Notes: generated from the letters alone by a model not told the origin. 64,000 nt of DNA from Natrinema thermotolerans DSM 11552 (GCA_000337115.1 AOIR01000042.1:31852-95851); one strand, 5' to 3'. Numbered from the stretch's first letter, positions 1 through 9,452 are shown. A program made the numbers and translations.

Positions 1-37
1 CCTCCCTCGCGCCATCAGAGATGTGTATAAGAGACAG
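1..37. other. Sequencing adapter left on the contig end
   Basis: These bases are not genomic. Positions 1-18 match the 454 primer-A tail (CCTCCCTCGCGCCATCAG) and 19-37 are the Nextera transposon mosaic end (AGATGTGTATAAGAGACAG). Translated, the second part gives the familiar artefact peptide MCIRDR. The genome starts at about 38. Confidence 0.97.
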
Positions 38-38
38 G

Positions 39-755
39 TCGCGTGCGAGTACGTCGCCGAGTACGGACAACCGGGGCGCTCGCGTCCGCACCGAACCCGC
101 CTCGGGCGAGGGCTCGATCGACGCCGCGGCGTCGGTCCGGTCGGCTGCCGCCCGTGGGGAGTCCCGCGTTGGCGAGGACGACCTCCGGCAGTCGGTCCGC
201 ACCGGCGACACCTCGGTGACGATCGTCTTCGCCGTCGACGCCAGCGCCTCGATGCGACCCGCCATGCGTACCGCGAAAGGCGTCGTCCTCGAGCTGTTGC
301 GGGACAGCTACGAACACCGCGATCGGGTCGCGTTCGTCGCCTTCGCCGGCGAGGACGCCGACGTCTTGCTCCCACCGACCGACAGCGTCTCGCTGGCCGC
401 CCGTCATCTCAAGGACCTCCCCTCCGGCGACCGGACGCCGCTGCCGGCCGGCCTCGAGACCTCGCGCCGAGTCATAGAACGGGCCGAGACCGACGCCTCG
501 GTGGTCGTCCTCGTCACGGACGGCCGGGCGAACGTCGCCGACGGGAGCCCCACGGAGGCGACCCGGCGGGCCGCTCGAGCCCTCGGCGACGGCGACACTC
601 GCGTGGTCGTCGTCGACGCGGGGGACGACTCCCGGGCCGGCCTCTCCGAGTTAGTCGCCGGCGAGACCGAGGGGGAACTGGTCGATCTCGAGTCGCTGTC
701 GGTCGAGACGGTCCGAGCCGCTGCAGAGACGGCGGCCGACGAGACGCGGCGATAG
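39..755 (+). CDS. VWA-domain protein, ChlD/BchD-like C-terminal part (5' truncated)
   Basis: This is the C-terminal part of a von Willebrand factor A protein resembling the VWA half of magnesium-chelatase-like ChlD/CobT proteins. The MIDAS motif DASAS lies at about 237-251 and a second metal-site loop (VTDGRAN) at about 511-531. In this family the VWA half works with an AAA+ chelatase or MoxR-type ATPase, which would be upstream and is not in the window. The N-terminus is lost at the contig end; the apparent start codon at 21 belongs to the adapter. Confidence 0.8.
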   Translation, partial: SRASTSPSTDNRGARVRTEPASGEGSIDAAASVRSAAARGESRVGEDDLRQSVRTGDTSVTIVFAVDASASMRPAMRTAKGVVLELLRDSYEHRDRVAFVAFAGEDADVLLPPTDSVSLAARHLKDLPSGDRTPLPAGLETSRRVIERAETDASVVVLVTDGRANVADGSPTEATRRAARALGDGDTRVVVVDAGDDSRAGLSELVAGETEGELVDLESLSVETVRAAAETAADETRR

Positions 756-869
756 GGCGGGCTCGAGCGCGGTGCAGCGGACGGACGAATTGGGACGGGA
801 CGCCGACCCACAGCGGGACGGATATCAACACCCCTTTGAGCGCCCTCGCGCGTTATCCGACGAGAATCG

Positions 870-2423
870 ATGACGGGGGACGAGGCAGTCGCCGACGAGG
901 GCGTCGGCGACGACATCGAATACGGAATCGACGAACAGCCGCCGCTGGGCGAGTCGGTGGTGCTGGGGATCCAGCACTACCTGACGATGGTCGGCGCGAA
1001 CATCGCGGTCCCGCTGATACTGGCCGGGGCGATGGGAATGCCGGGCGACGTGACCGCGCGGTTCGTCGGGACCTTCTTCGTCGTCTCGGGGATCGCGACG
1101 CTGGCCCAGACGACGTTCGGGAACCGGTATCCGATCGTACAGGGCGCGCCGTTCTCGATGCTCGCGCCGGCGCTGGCGATCGTCGGCGTCGTCACCGCCG
1201 GTGGCGTCTCGGGCGGCTCGGGCTGGGAGACCGCACTGGTGCAGTTACAGGGGGCGATCATCGTCGCCGCGATCGTCGAGGTCGCGATGGGCTATTTCGG
1301 ACTGGTCGGGAAACTCCGCCGGTTCCTCTCGCCGGTCGTCGTCGCCCCGACGATCGCCCTGATCGGGCTCTCGCTGTTCAACGCGCCCCAGATCACGACG
1401 CCCGATCAGAGCTGGTGGCTGCTCGGACTCACGCTCGGCCTCATCCTGCTGTTCTCGCAGTATCTCGACGTCAAACACAAGGCGTTCCGCCTGTATCCCG
1501 TTATTCTGGCACTGGTCATCGCCTGGGTTGCCGCGGCCACGCTGTCGGTCGCCGGTATCATCGGCGGGAGCCATCCGGGCTACGTCGACCTCGGTCAGGT
1601 CGCGAACACGCGGCCGCTGCTGCCGATCTACCCCTTCCAGTGGGGCACGCCGCAGGTGACGACCGCGTTCGTCGTCGGGATGTTCGCCGGCGTGCTGGCA
1701 TCGATCGTCGAGAGCATCGGCGACTACTACGCGGTGGCCAACATCACCGGCTCGGGCGCGCCCAGCGAGCGCCGGATCAACCACGGCATCGGCATGGAGG
1801 GGTTGATGAACGTCTTCTCCGGCATCATGGGCACCGGCGGCTCGACCTCCTACTCCGAGAACATCGGCGCGATCGGGCTGACCGGCGTCGCCTCGCGGTA
1901 CGTCGTCCAGCTCGGGGCCGCGGTCATGCTCGTCGTCGGCTTCGTCGGCTACTTCGGCCAACTGATCGCGACGATCCCCGACCCGATCGTCGGCGGCCTC
2001 TTCATCGCCATGTTCGGCCAGATCGTCGCCGTCGGGATCTCGAACCTACGCCACGTCGATCTCGACTCCTCGCGCAACACCTTCGTCATCGGCTTCGCCC
2101 TGTTCGTCGGGCTGGCGATCCCGGCCTACATGGGCAACTTCGAGAGTACGATCGCGTTCCGCGAGGTCGTCGGCCTCGAGGCCTTCCTCGCGGAGGCGGG
2201 CGTCTCGACACCGATCGAAGCCGCCGCACAGGCCGTCGTCGACACCGTCTACATCATCGGCTCGACGGGCATGGCCGTCGGCGGCCTCGCCGCACTCATC
2301 TTGGACAACACCATCCCGGGTTCCCGTGAGGAACGCGGGCTCGCGGCGTGGGACCGCATCACCGAGGACGACGCCGACTTCGAATCGTTCCGGGACCGCT
2401 GGCTCGCCCGCAACGACGACTGA
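870..2423 (+). CDS. NCS2-family uracil/xanthine permease
   Basis: A 517-residue polytopic membrane protein of the nucleobase:cation symporter-2 family, which imports uracil, xanthine or uric acid with H+ or Na+. The QGAPFSMLAPALAI segment (about residues 93-106) and the signature SENIGAIGLTGVASR (about residues 327-341) are typical, and some 12-14 hydrophobic segments are visible. Length fits the family. Which nucleobase is carried cannot be read from the sequence. It is a single gene, with about 110 bp on either side. Confidence 0.9.
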   Translation: MTGDEAVADEGVGDDIEYGIDEQPPLGESVVLGIQHYLTMVGANIAVPLILAGAMGMPGDVTARFVGTFFVVSGIATLAQTTFGNRYPIVQGAPFSMLAPALAIVGVVTAGGVSGGSGWETALVQLQGAIIVAAIVEVAMGYFGLVGKLRRFLSPVVVAPTIALIGLSLFNAPQITTPDQSWWLLGLTLGLILLFSQYLDVKHKAFRLYPVILALVIAWVAAATLSVAGIIGGSHPGYVDLGQVANTRPLLPIYPFQWGTPQVTTAFVVGMFAGVLASIVESIGDYYAVANITGSGAPSERRINHGIGMEGLMNVFSGIMGTGGSTSYSENIGAIGLTGVASRYVVQLGAAVMLVVGFVGYFGQLIATIPDPIVGGLFIAMFGQIVAVGISNLRHVDLDSSRNTFVIGFALFVGLAIPAYMGNFESTIAFREVVGLEAFLAEAGVSTPIEAAAQAVVDTVYIIGSTGMAVGGLAALILDNTIPGSREERGLAAWDRITEDDADFESFRDRWLARNDD

Positions 2424-2534
2424 TCCGTCCGTCCGCGGACTGACCGCTCACCGTTTTCCCGGTTTTGGACCCCGTTCACAGCCCGTGCCAACGCAACCCG
2501 GCGTTCTAATAGCTGCCGAGCCCCAATGGGATGC

Positions 2535-3359
2535 ATGGCGGAACTCCGACTCGCAGACGGGGAGATCTGGTACGAAACGACGGGTGTGACCGACGGCGAC
2601 CCGCTGGTGTTCATCCACGGCGGCTGGATGACCGGCGACGCCTGGGCCCCCCAGATCGAGCGCTTCGCCGAGGACTACCGCGTCGTCACGCTCGACGTTC
2701 GGGGCCACGGCCGGACCGGCGCGACCGACGCCGACGAGTACTCGATCGAACTCTTCACCGACGATCTCGAGGCCTTGCTCGCCGCCCTCGAGATCGAGCG
2801 GCCGGTCCTCTGTGGGCTCTCGCTGGGGTCGATGGTCGTCCAGGAGTACATGGACCGCCATCCCGACGGCGCGAGGGCGGCGGTTCTCGGCGGCGCGGTC
2901 CGCTCGATGCCGCCGGTCGAGATCCCCGGCGGCCTGAAGTCGTTCTGGTCGCCGCTGCCGGCCCTGTCGGCGACGCTGTCGGTCTCCGGTTCGGCGGGGA
3001 CCTTCCGGTCGATGCTGTACTCGATTCGGGCGACGACCGGCGAGCAGTGGCTGTCGGTCGACGCCGAAACCAGGGCCGCGGCGATCGACGATGCCGGCGA
3101 GATCCCCGCCAGCGAGTTCAGCAAGATCTTCGACGCGCTCTATCGGTACGAACCGCCCGCGCTGACCGGCCTCGAGATTCCGACGCTCGTGGTCCACGGC
3201 GACCAGGAGGCCCCGCTCGTCAAACGACAGGGGGAACAGATCGTCTCGGCGGTCACCGACGGCGAGCGCCTGTTGCTGTCCGACTCGGGCCACCTCGTCA
3301 ATCAGGACCGCCCGGGTGCGTTCAACACGGCGACGGCCGAGTTCATTCCCGCCGCGTAG
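2535..3359 (+). CDS. Alpha/beta-hydrolase fold protein
   Basis: A 274-residue alpha/beta hydrolase. The oxyanion HGGW motif is near residue 27, the nucleophile elbow GLSLGS near residue 96, the acid in VVHGDQEAP near residue 220 and the catalytic His in SDSGHLVN near residue 255. It is probably an esterase or related hydrolase of unknown substrate. ATG 2526 is an alternative in-frame start three codons upstream; 2535 is preferred because MAELRLADG begins the fold directly. Confidence 0.85.
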   Translation: MAELRLADGEIWYETTGVTDGDPLVFIHGGWMTGDAWAPQIERFAEDYRVVTLDVRGHGRTGATDADEYSIELFTDDLEALLAALEIERPVLCGLSLGSMVVQEYMDRHPDGARAAVLGGAVRSMPPVEIPGGLKSFWSPLPALSATLSVSGSAGTFRSMLYSIRATTGEQWLSVDAETRAAAIDDAGEIPASEFSKIFDALYRYEPPALTGLEIPTLVVHGDQEAPLVKRQGEQIVSAVTDGERLLLSDSGHLVNQDRPGAFNTATAEFIPAA

Positions 3360-3506
3360 GTTCGATCGGTCGGGACGCCACGTCGACGGCCTCCACTGTC
3401 GGCGCCGGTTTCCCAACGTACTTTGGCGATACCCCGAAGGGGATCTCCGTTCTAGGTACGTCCGGAATCGACCGACCGACCGATCGGACCCCTGCTATCC
3501 AAACCA

Positions 3507-4160
3507 ATGAGTAGTCACCCTTCGGACGTCGACGACGCTCGCTCCGCCCCGCCGGACGACCACTGGTCCAGCGTCTCGAGACACGTTCTCAACAGCTACC
3601 GAGAGGCGAACAACGCATTGCTGGCCGCGATGGGCTTTCGGCCCACGGCCGGTTCGGACGCGGCGCGACCGGCCGCGGGCACGACGGTCGAAACCGCCGC
3701 CGCCGAGGTCGCGTTCGGCGACGAGGCCTGGGTCATGGAGCGCTCGACCGACGATCACGACTCGCTCGGTGTCGGCGACTACGTCCGCTTTAGCAAGCCG
3801 ATCGCCGACACCGACGTCACTGCCTTCGCGCAGGTCTCCGGCGATACCAACCGACTCCACCTCGAGAGCGAGTTTGCCGACGACACCCAGTTCGGCGGCC
3901 GGATCGCCCACGGGACCCTCGTCGCCGGGACGATCAGCGCCGCACTGGCCCGGCTCCCCGGACTGACCGTCTATCTCTCGCAGAACCTCGAGTTCACCGG
4001 CCCGGTCGAGATCGGCGAGACGGTCACCGCCGAGTGCGAGATCGTCGAGGACCTCGGGGGCGATCGCTACCGCCTGCACACGACGGTCGTCGACGAGGAC
4101 GACGACCCCGTCATCGACGGCGAGGCCGTCGTCATCATCAACGACCATCCCGACGAGTAG
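3507..4160 (+). CDS. MaoC-like (R)-enoyl-CoA hydratase
   Basis: A 217-residue protein with a C-terminal hot-dog hydratase domain. The MaoC/PhaJ signature appears as SGDTNRLHLESEFA followed by FGGRIAHGTL (about residues 112-138), containing the catalytic Asp and His. The first 75 residues form a charged, phasin-like extension. PhaJ-type enzymes turn enoyl-CoA into (R)-3-hydroxyacyl-CoA for polyhydroxyalkanoate synthesis. No PHA synthase is adjacent, so that role is inferred from the family. Confidence 0.85.
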   Translation: MSSHPSDVDDARSAPPDDHWSSVSRHVLNSYREANNALLAAMGFRPTAGSDAARPAAGTTVETAAAEVAFGDEAWVMERSTDDHDSLGVGDYVRFSKPIADTDVTAFAQVSGDTNRLHLESEFADDTQFGGRIAHGTLVAGTISAALARLPGLTVYLSQNLEFTGPVEIGETVTAECEIVEDLGGDRYRLHTTVVDEDDDPVIDGEAVVIINDHPDE

Positions 4161-4287
4161 TCGGGTCCGACGCATCGACGGTGGCGTCTCCCGGAGGGAC
4201 GTGACGGACGATCGGCATCGCCCGATAGCTCGATCGATACGTTTGCTAACACAAAACCTGTATCGCTCGAGCGCAAGCGTCGGGACG

Positions 4288-5613
4288 ATGACTGACGACT
4301 CGCACCCCGCCCGCGACCACCGCACGTACGGACGGCGCCGAGTACTGCGGACGGTCGGAGGCGCGACGGCGGCGACGATCGCACTCGCGGGCTGTCTCGG
4401 CGACGGCGAAGACGACCTGATTCCCGAGACGGAGACCGATCGCGAAGGGACCGTGCCGGACGGCGTCGCCCAGTTCAGACGCTCGCTCGAGCGGTGGGGC
4501 TACTATCCGGACGCGTCGGTTCCCGACGCCGTCGAGCAGGACTGGCGGCTCGACCGACTCAACACGGGCACCCACACCGCGGCCAAGGCCAGTGCCGCCC
4601 CCCTTCCCGACGGCGGCGTCGTCTTTCCGGGCGACACCGGCTATCTCGTGGCACTCGACGCAGACGGCGAGGAGCGATGGCGAACTGGGACCGACACCGG
4701 CCCCGATGCCCGGGGAATCCACGGGACGCCGGCGGTCGCCGACGGCCGAGTCTACGTTGGCGCGTACGACGGCGTCCTCTACGCCGTCGACGCCGAGACC
4801 GGCGACGTCGACTGGGAGACGAAACTCGGCGGTTCCATCGGCTCGAGCCCGCTCTATCACGACGGTCGACTCGTCATGGCGGTCGAATACCCCGATCCGG
4901 AAGGGAGTACCTTCGTCGTGAACGCGGAAGACGGCGAGATCGTCTGGGAGGACCCCGAGGGCCGGCCGACCGACCACCCACACTCGACGCCCGCCGTCGA
5001 CCTCGAGGCCGGCCGCCTCGTCTGTGGGTCGAACGACGGCATCCTCTACGGCTGGTCGTACCCCGGCCTCGAGTTCGAGTGGTCGTTCGAGACCGAGAGC
5101 AACGACAACGACGGCGAGATCAAGGGCCCGATCGCGACCTACGACGGCGGCGCGTACTTCGGCTCGTGGGATCACCACGTGTATCGGGTGAACCTCGAGG
5201 ACGGCAGCGAGGACTGGTCGTTCGAGACCGGCAGTCTGGTGATGTCCGGGCCCGCCATCGACCCGACGCTCGACACGGTCTTCGTCGGCAGCCACGACGG
5301 GAACCTGTACGCGCTCGACGCGGCCTCGGGTGACCGCCACTGGTCGTTCCCGACCGACCGCCCGATCACCGGCTGTCCGACGGTCTACGACGATCGCGTC
5401 CTCGTCGGCTCGAAGGACGGCGGCCTCTACGCGCTCGAGAAACGCAGCGGCGATCTCGTCTGGGAGGTCGACAACGACGGCGTAGTCACGAGTACGCCGC
5501 GGGTCATCGATGGGGCCATCTATTACGCCGAACGGGCACCGAACCCGGACCCGGAGGACGGCGAAGAGACCGACACCGACGGCGGCGGCTACAAGCTCGT
5601 CGCCGCCGAGTGA
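4288..5613 (+). CDS. Tat-exported lipoprotein with PQQ-like beta-propeller
   Basis: A 441-residue protein with a twin-arginine signal (GRRRVLRTVGG, residues 15-25) and lipobox LAGC (Cys36), so it should be exported folded and lipid-anchored. The rest is a series of PQQ/BamB-like blades such as GVLYAVDAETGDVDWE, GNLYALDAASGDRHW and GGLYALEKRSGDLVW. No enzyme active site is apparent. The start at 4288 places the Tat motif at the usual distance; the longer ORF from 4201 lacks it near its N-terminus. Confidence 0.88.
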   Translation: MTDDSHPARDHRTYGRRRVLRTVGGATAATIALAGCLGDGEDDLIPETETDREGTVPDGVAQFRRSLERWGYYPDASVPDAVEQDWRLDRLNTGTHTAAKASAAPLPDGGVVFPGDTGYLVALDADGEERWRTGTDTGPDARGIHGTPAVADGRVYVGAYDGVLYAVDAETGDVDWETKLGGSIGSSPLYHDGRLVMAVEYPDPEGSTFVVNAEDGEIVWEDPEGRPTDHPHSTPAVDLEAGRLVCGSNDGILYGWSYPGLEFEWSFETESNDNDGEIKGPIATYDGGAYFGSWDHHVYRVNLEDGSEDWSFETGSLVMSGPAIDPTLDTVFVGSHDGNLYALDAASGDRHWSFPTDRPITGCPTVYDDRVLVGSKDGGLYALEKRSGDLVWEVDNDGVVTSTPRVIDGAIYYAERAPNPDPEDGEETDTDGGGYKLVAAE

Positions 5614-5691
5614 TACGGTTTGCTGTACCGGTCCCGGTGGGACCGCAGAGCGGTCGCGGTCCCACCGGCAATGACGTACAGCAAACCGTAT
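5613..5691. repeat. 79-bp nested perfect inverted repeat
   Basis: Outer arms ATACGGTTTGCTGTAC (5613-5628) and its exact complement (5676-5691) enclose inner arms CGGTGGGACCGC (5635-5646) and complement (5656-5667). The structure begins at the propeller gene stop codon, so it could act as a terminator, but its length and perfection suggest a palindromic repeat of the kind dispersed in genomes. Confidence 0.85.
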
Positions 5692-5784
5692 GAGTGCCCG
5701 ACGATCGGTCGCTCGCCGATACCGTCCCGCAGCCGCGACTCCCATCAAACCTATTACGTCCGAACTCACACCCAGCGGTCGACG

Positions 5785-6096
5785 ATGACTGATCGACCGC
5801 CCTCGCCGCCGACCCCCACTCCCGCAAGCGACGATCCCCTCGAGGACCGCGTCGTCGCCACGACCGCACAGCTCTCCGAATCGATCGCGGACGCGCTCGG
5901 CTGTCGGCTCGCCGACGCCACCCTCGAGACGCTCCTGCTTGAACTGGACCGCCACGAGTTCGTCGACTGGGTGACCGTCACCCGAACCGGCGACTACGTC
6001 TGGGACCTCTCCGAGACGCCCGACCGCCTCGGCGACGCCATCGCCGACGCTCTCGTCGCTCGGCTCGAGGCCTGGCTCGCGTCGTCCGACGGGTGA
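5785..6096 (+). CDS. Conserved-looking hypothetical protein
   Basis: A 103-residue acidic protein with a proline-rich start and a helical middle (DPLEDRVVATTAQLSESIAD). I recognise no domain. Codon use, with many CTCGAG hexamers, matches the flanking chromosomal genes. ATG 5785 is preferred over upstream alternatives because the longer N-terminus would run through the hairpin at 5613-5691. Confidence 0.7.
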   Translation: MTDRPPSPPTPTPASDDPLEDRVVATTAQLSESIADALGCRLADATLETLLLELDRHEFVDWVTVTRTGDYVWDLSETPDRLGDAIADALVARLEAWLASSDG

Positions 6097-6222
6097 TGAC
6101 TGGCGCTGCCTCGAGCGAAGGGGACGGATGGAGAGTCCGGAATGGGACACACGGCTGATCGTGGGCCCGCCCCGCCGACGAGACGCCGGCAGTCTCCTCT
6201 GTCGCGACGGCACGGTCCCGGA

Positions 6223-6315
6223 CTATCGGTCGGCGATGAGTATCTCGTCGGACTCCTCGTCTTCCTCGAGTTCGTCGATCGCGTCGTTGACTTCTTCCTG
6301 TGTCGCTTCTTCCAT
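6223..6315 (-). CDS. Possible 30-aa acidic microprotein
   Basis: A minus-strand ORF encodes a 30-residue, strongly acidic helical peptide beginning MEEATQEEVNDAIDEL. A weak A/T-rich box lies about 40 bp upstream on its strand. It looks like authentic haloarchaeal coding sequence but is very short and could be chance. Confidence 0.4.
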   Translation of the reverse strand: MEEATQEEVNDAIDELEEDEESDEILIADR

Positions 6316-6390
6316 TCTCTCTTCTCAGCACAGCGTATGCGAGACGAGTCAGTAAAGTATCAACAGCGTATTCAGAGTTAGAAATCGCGT

Positions 6391-6748
6391 TTTCGATGCG
6401 ATATTTGGGTCTGTTTTCGGATCTTCGGAAACACCCGGCCACGCGGTCGGAAGCGACGAACGCGACGACGAGCAGGGCGACGATCCAGCCCACCGTCGGG
6501 ACGAGGTGTTCCACCGCGAGGTCGCCGTCCAGCACGGCGGCAGTGAACAGTTCGTGTGGGTGGAACAGCGGGACGAAGTCGGTCACGCCGACGTCGCCGA
6601 CGACCGGTAACGGGGTAGACGCCTCGATGGGGAAGAGACCCGACGAAAGAGCGTTGTCCATGTCGGCGAGGAACACGAGGACGATCTCGCCCTCGAGGGC
6701 GTCACCGCTGGCCTTCGGACTCTCGAGTTCCGACGCTCGAGAACTCAT
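6391..6748 (-). pseudogene. Probable fragment of a membrane protein gene
   Basis: From a minus-strand ATG at 6748 the reading frame gives about 120 protein-like residues with one clear membrane segment (PTVGWIVALLVVAFVASDRVAG). It then runs into A/T-richer sequence and on into the shadow of the gene at 5785, with no natural C-terminus. It resembles a detached end of a transporter permease. No intact partner is nearby, so a pseudogene is the best reading. Confidence 0.3.
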
Positions 6749-6989
6749 AGCGGACCCTCCCGCGCGTTCCGAACCGCGCGTACACTCGGCAGAGCCGGTG
6801 AAGCGCGTCGACGCGATCACTGCATCGTTCGCACTCGTCGGATTCGACGAGTCGGCTCATCGAGAATCATCGTCCTCATAGTTAGATCCTGTCGAGAGTG
6901 TCCAAGAGAAACGGAACGTCTCTCTATGACGGATTACCTGCGATTTCTCACAGGAATTAAAGGCAGATCCATCCCCAGAGTGGGATGGG

Positions 6990-7142
6990 GTGATCGCCTT
7001 GCACGACCACGATCGGTTTGTGGCCGTGTGCGTTCGCTGCGAATCAGTGTACGCAGCGAAACGGCTCTTGGACGGACGCATCCGTCCCATTGGAACAGCG
7101 GCCTGTTCCTGTGGGTCGGATGACTTCCGAGCGCTAAGGTGA
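6990..7142 (+). CDS. Small zinc-ribbon protein or remnant
   Basis: A GTG-started 50-residue ORF carries CVRC near residue 14 and CSCG near residue 39, a four-cysteine zinc-ribbon pattern. It may be an independent microprotein or the C-terminal end of a decayed gene; the preceding 150 bp show no coding continuity. Confidence 0.45.
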   Translation: MIALHDHDRFVAVCVRCESVYAAKRLLDGRIRPIGTAACSCGSDDFRALR

Positions 7143-7321
7143 ATCGGGCCGATTGCAACTAATCCGGCCGCCCCTTTTCCGAGCGAAAGTAGCCGTTGGT
7201 CCGTTTTCTCCCCTGAGATAGGCCCGTTCTGGCGGATGATATGTTGTGAGGATAATCTAGACAGCCAATACACTGGGGCCGCAGATTGATCCGACGCTGG
7301 TAGCTAGAAACCAGTCGCCGG

Positions 7322-7450
7322 ATGTTGGCTCGCTGCCCTAATTGTGATGACGGGCTGGGAGAGCGGGTCGCAAAGTATGCAACCGGGGGAGAGGCCGTCG
7401 CAGACTTCATCTGTACGGATTGCGACCACGAATGGTCGCTCCCGCTCTGA
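7322..7450 (+). CDS. 42-aa zinc-ribbon microprotein
   Basis: This ATG-started ORF encodes CPNC near its start and CTDC about 25 residues later, ending in HEWSLPL. Paired CxxC knuckles in tiny proteins are common in haloarchaea. Function unknown. Confidence 0.5.
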   Translation: MLARCPNCDDGLGERVAKYATGGEAVADFICTDCDHEWSLPL

Positions 7451-7513
7451 TCCGGCCAAATTTCGTTTTTCTTTTGAATACGAGGAGGAATATCGGTCTG
7501 AAGGGATCCCCTA

Positions 7514-7894
7514 TCAGCCCGAACCTCGCGATCCTCGAGCGCCCGGCGAACGTCGGCGTCGTTCGCTTGATGGGCCGGATGGGCTATGGGCGTCCGACTC
7601 TCGACATCGTACAGCCGATTTGCACGGACGAACTCGTCCATCATCGCTGCACCTCCCCACCGTCGGTGAGCGCCGGAGCGACCCGCTCTGTACCCGTTCG
7701 TTCCATCCGTCGCGGACAGCCCCGTTTGGACCCGGCCTCCGAATGTCCGTCAGTGAGTCGCGTACAGCGGCTCTGACACTCCGGGCATTCGAACTCTCGA
7801 GGGACTGCGGACGGGGATGCTGCTTGATCCGACGCTGTAGTTCGTCCCCGTCGATCTCGCTCAGAAGATCCTCGAGCGATTTCACGCGGACCAC
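7514..7894 (-). pseudogene. Frameshifted small zinc-protein gene
   Basis: The minus strand begins well with MVRVKSLEDLLSEIDGDELQ from 7894. After the KQH codons the plausible continuation, PSAVPREFECPECQSRC, lies in a different frame, so a single-base slip near 7815 splits the gene. Downstream frames decay toward 7514. The intact ancestor was probably a short CPxC zinc-ribbon protein. A sequencing error at this spot is the alternative. Confidence 0.45.
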
Positions 7895-8058
7895 CCCGCG
7901 TTTGTGAAGCTAATCGCCCGACAGAGCGGGGCCGCAACAGGCCACCGCTTTGTATCCGATTTGGAGGGGCTACCTCGTCTAACCGAATCGGTCGAAAACG
8001 CTGCTACTGAACCGTCTACTGTCGGTTCGGTATTAGTCCCAAAACGGGCAGGAACAGG

Positions 8059-8072
8059 ATGGGCGCTGCAGG
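8059..8072. other. attL, displaced tRNA-Arg 3' end
   Basis: ATGGGCGCTGCAGG repeats exactly the 3' end of the tRNA-Arg gene (acceptor strand plus part of the T stem, complement strand) found at 60034-60047. It is 289 bp upstream of the integrase. This is the tRNA fragment pushed to the far side when the element restored the tRNA with its own copy. Confidence 0.88.
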
Positions 8073-8360
8073 CTCCCCAGCGTTTCGGCCGATTTCGCGG
8101 TTCCTGCCGGGCGTGCGGCCTGTCGGCCGTTCCGGGCGGGCTTCCACCTGAACCCTTGCGTCCTCGCCGTCGCCGGCAAACCGCACCGGCGACGGCTGCG
8201 GGCGACCAGCGCTGCCGCGGGCCGGTTTCGCGGTTCTCGGCGACGACAACCCGCGTCGTCGCCTGCGCTTCCACCCCGACTGGGTCCGTCGGTTCTCACG
8301 CATCTTGTCCAGACGACCCGCTCCCGACCCGCAGGGCACCGGTTCCAAGACTTACCAACC
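8073..8360. promoter_or_regulatory. Integrase upstream region with hairpin
   Basis: No gene is visible here. A perfect inverted repeat GCCGTCGCCGG (8166-8176) / CCGGCGACGGC (8186-8196) and a direct repeat TTTCGCGGTTC (about 8092 and 8227) lie between attL and the integrase. They are candidates for integrase or excisionase binding. The first NTACYAAY motif (8352) directly abuts the integrase start. Confidence 0.5.
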
Positions 8361-9452
8361 ATGACCCGACGACCAAACGACTTGGAACCAATCGACCCTC
8401 AAGACGCGCTCGACCTGTATATCCAAACCATCGAAGGCGACAAATCCCAAGCCACGATCTACAGCCACTCCTCACGGTTAGGGCACTTCGTCAGATGGTG
8501 CAACGGAACCAAGAACGACGCCGACGAAAACGGAGCAGAAACCGAAGAAGACGCAGACGAACCACGCGTTACCAACCTGAACAACATAACCGGGCGCGAC
8601 CTCCACCGATACCGACTCTGGCGACGCGACGACGGCGACCTGAACACCGTCTCGGAGAAAACACAGATGGACACGCTCAGAGTGTTCATCCGGTTCTGCG
8701 AGAGCATTGACGCCGTCCGTCCGGACCTTGCGACGAAAGTCGTGTCACCCACGCTCGACACCGGCGAGAACGCCCGCGACGTCATGCTCGACCCGGACGT
8801 CGCACACGGCATCCTTGACTGGCTCAACCAGTACCGTTACGCGTCCACGGTGCACGTCACGCTCGCGCTCGCATGGCGCTGCCACCTACGACGCGGCGGG
8901 CTGCGAGCGCTGGACGTGGACGACTACAACGCCGACGAGAAGTACTTAGACGTCCAACACCGCCCCGAGACGGATACTCCGTTGAAGAACAAGGACGCGG
9001 GGGAACGGTTCGTGGCGTTACGGGACGACACCGCGCAGCTGCTGGATGATTACCTCAACAGTCCGGACCGGCACGACACGGCTGACGACCACGGCCGCGA
9101 CCCCTTGTTAACAACGAGTCACGGGCGACCGCACGTCATGACGATCGCATCGTGGATATGGGGCGTCACTCGCCCGTGCGTGTCCACTGACGAGTGCCCG
9201 GAAGGTCGGGATATCGAGGAGTGCGACGCGGCCGCGCAACGACAAGCCGCGTCCGGGTGCCCAGTATCGGTGTCACCGCACGCAGTCAGGCGTGGCGCGA
9301 TCACGCACTGGTTATCCGAAGACGTGCCGCCGTCCGAGGTTGGGCAGCGAGCGAACGTGGACCCGGACACGATTGACAAGCATTACGATGAGCGTGGGAA
9401 GCAAGCACGAATGGAGCAACGCCGCCGGTTCTTGGACCGGTTCACAGAGTAA
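8361..9452 (+). CDS. Tyrosine recombinase (integrase)
   Basis: A 363-residue XerC/D-like integrase: an N-terminal SAM-like core-binding half (about 15-125) and a catalytic half with Arg near 178 (HLRRGGLRALD), HxxR at 307-310 (PHAVRRG) and the nucleophile Tyr342 (KHYDERG). Four cysteines between about 270 and 300 look like a zinc insert just before the HxxR box. It should catalyse integration and excision at tRNA-Arg, given its place beside attL. It has an ATG directly after TTACCAACC and appears intact, so the element may still be mobile. Confidence 0.92.
   Translation: MTRRPNDLEPIDPQDALDLYIQTIEGDKSQATIYSHSSRLGHFVRWCNGTKNDADENGAETEEDADEPRVTNLNNITGRDLHRYRLWRRDDGDLNTVSEKTQMDTLRVFIRFCESIDAVRPDLATKVVSPTLDTGENARDVMLDPDVAHGILDWLNQYRYASTVHVTLALAWRCHLRRGGLRALDVDDYNADEKYLDVQHRPETDTPLKNKDAGERFVALRDDTAQLLDDYLNSPDRHDTADDHGRDPLLTTSHGRPHVMTIASWIWGVTRPCVSTDECPEGRDIEECDAAAQRQAASGCPVSVSPHAVRRGAITHWLSEDVPPSEVGQRANVDPDTIDKHYDERGKQARMEQRRRFLDRFTE

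Noticed and set aside
23-2329. A 768-residue plus-strand ORF across the first two genes
   Set aside because: Arg- and Gly-rich shadow of the VWA and permease genes in another frame, starting in adapter.
4246-6213. A 655-residue minus-strand ORF
   Set aside because: Antisense shadow of the propeller lipoprotein gene; composition typical of high-GC shadows.
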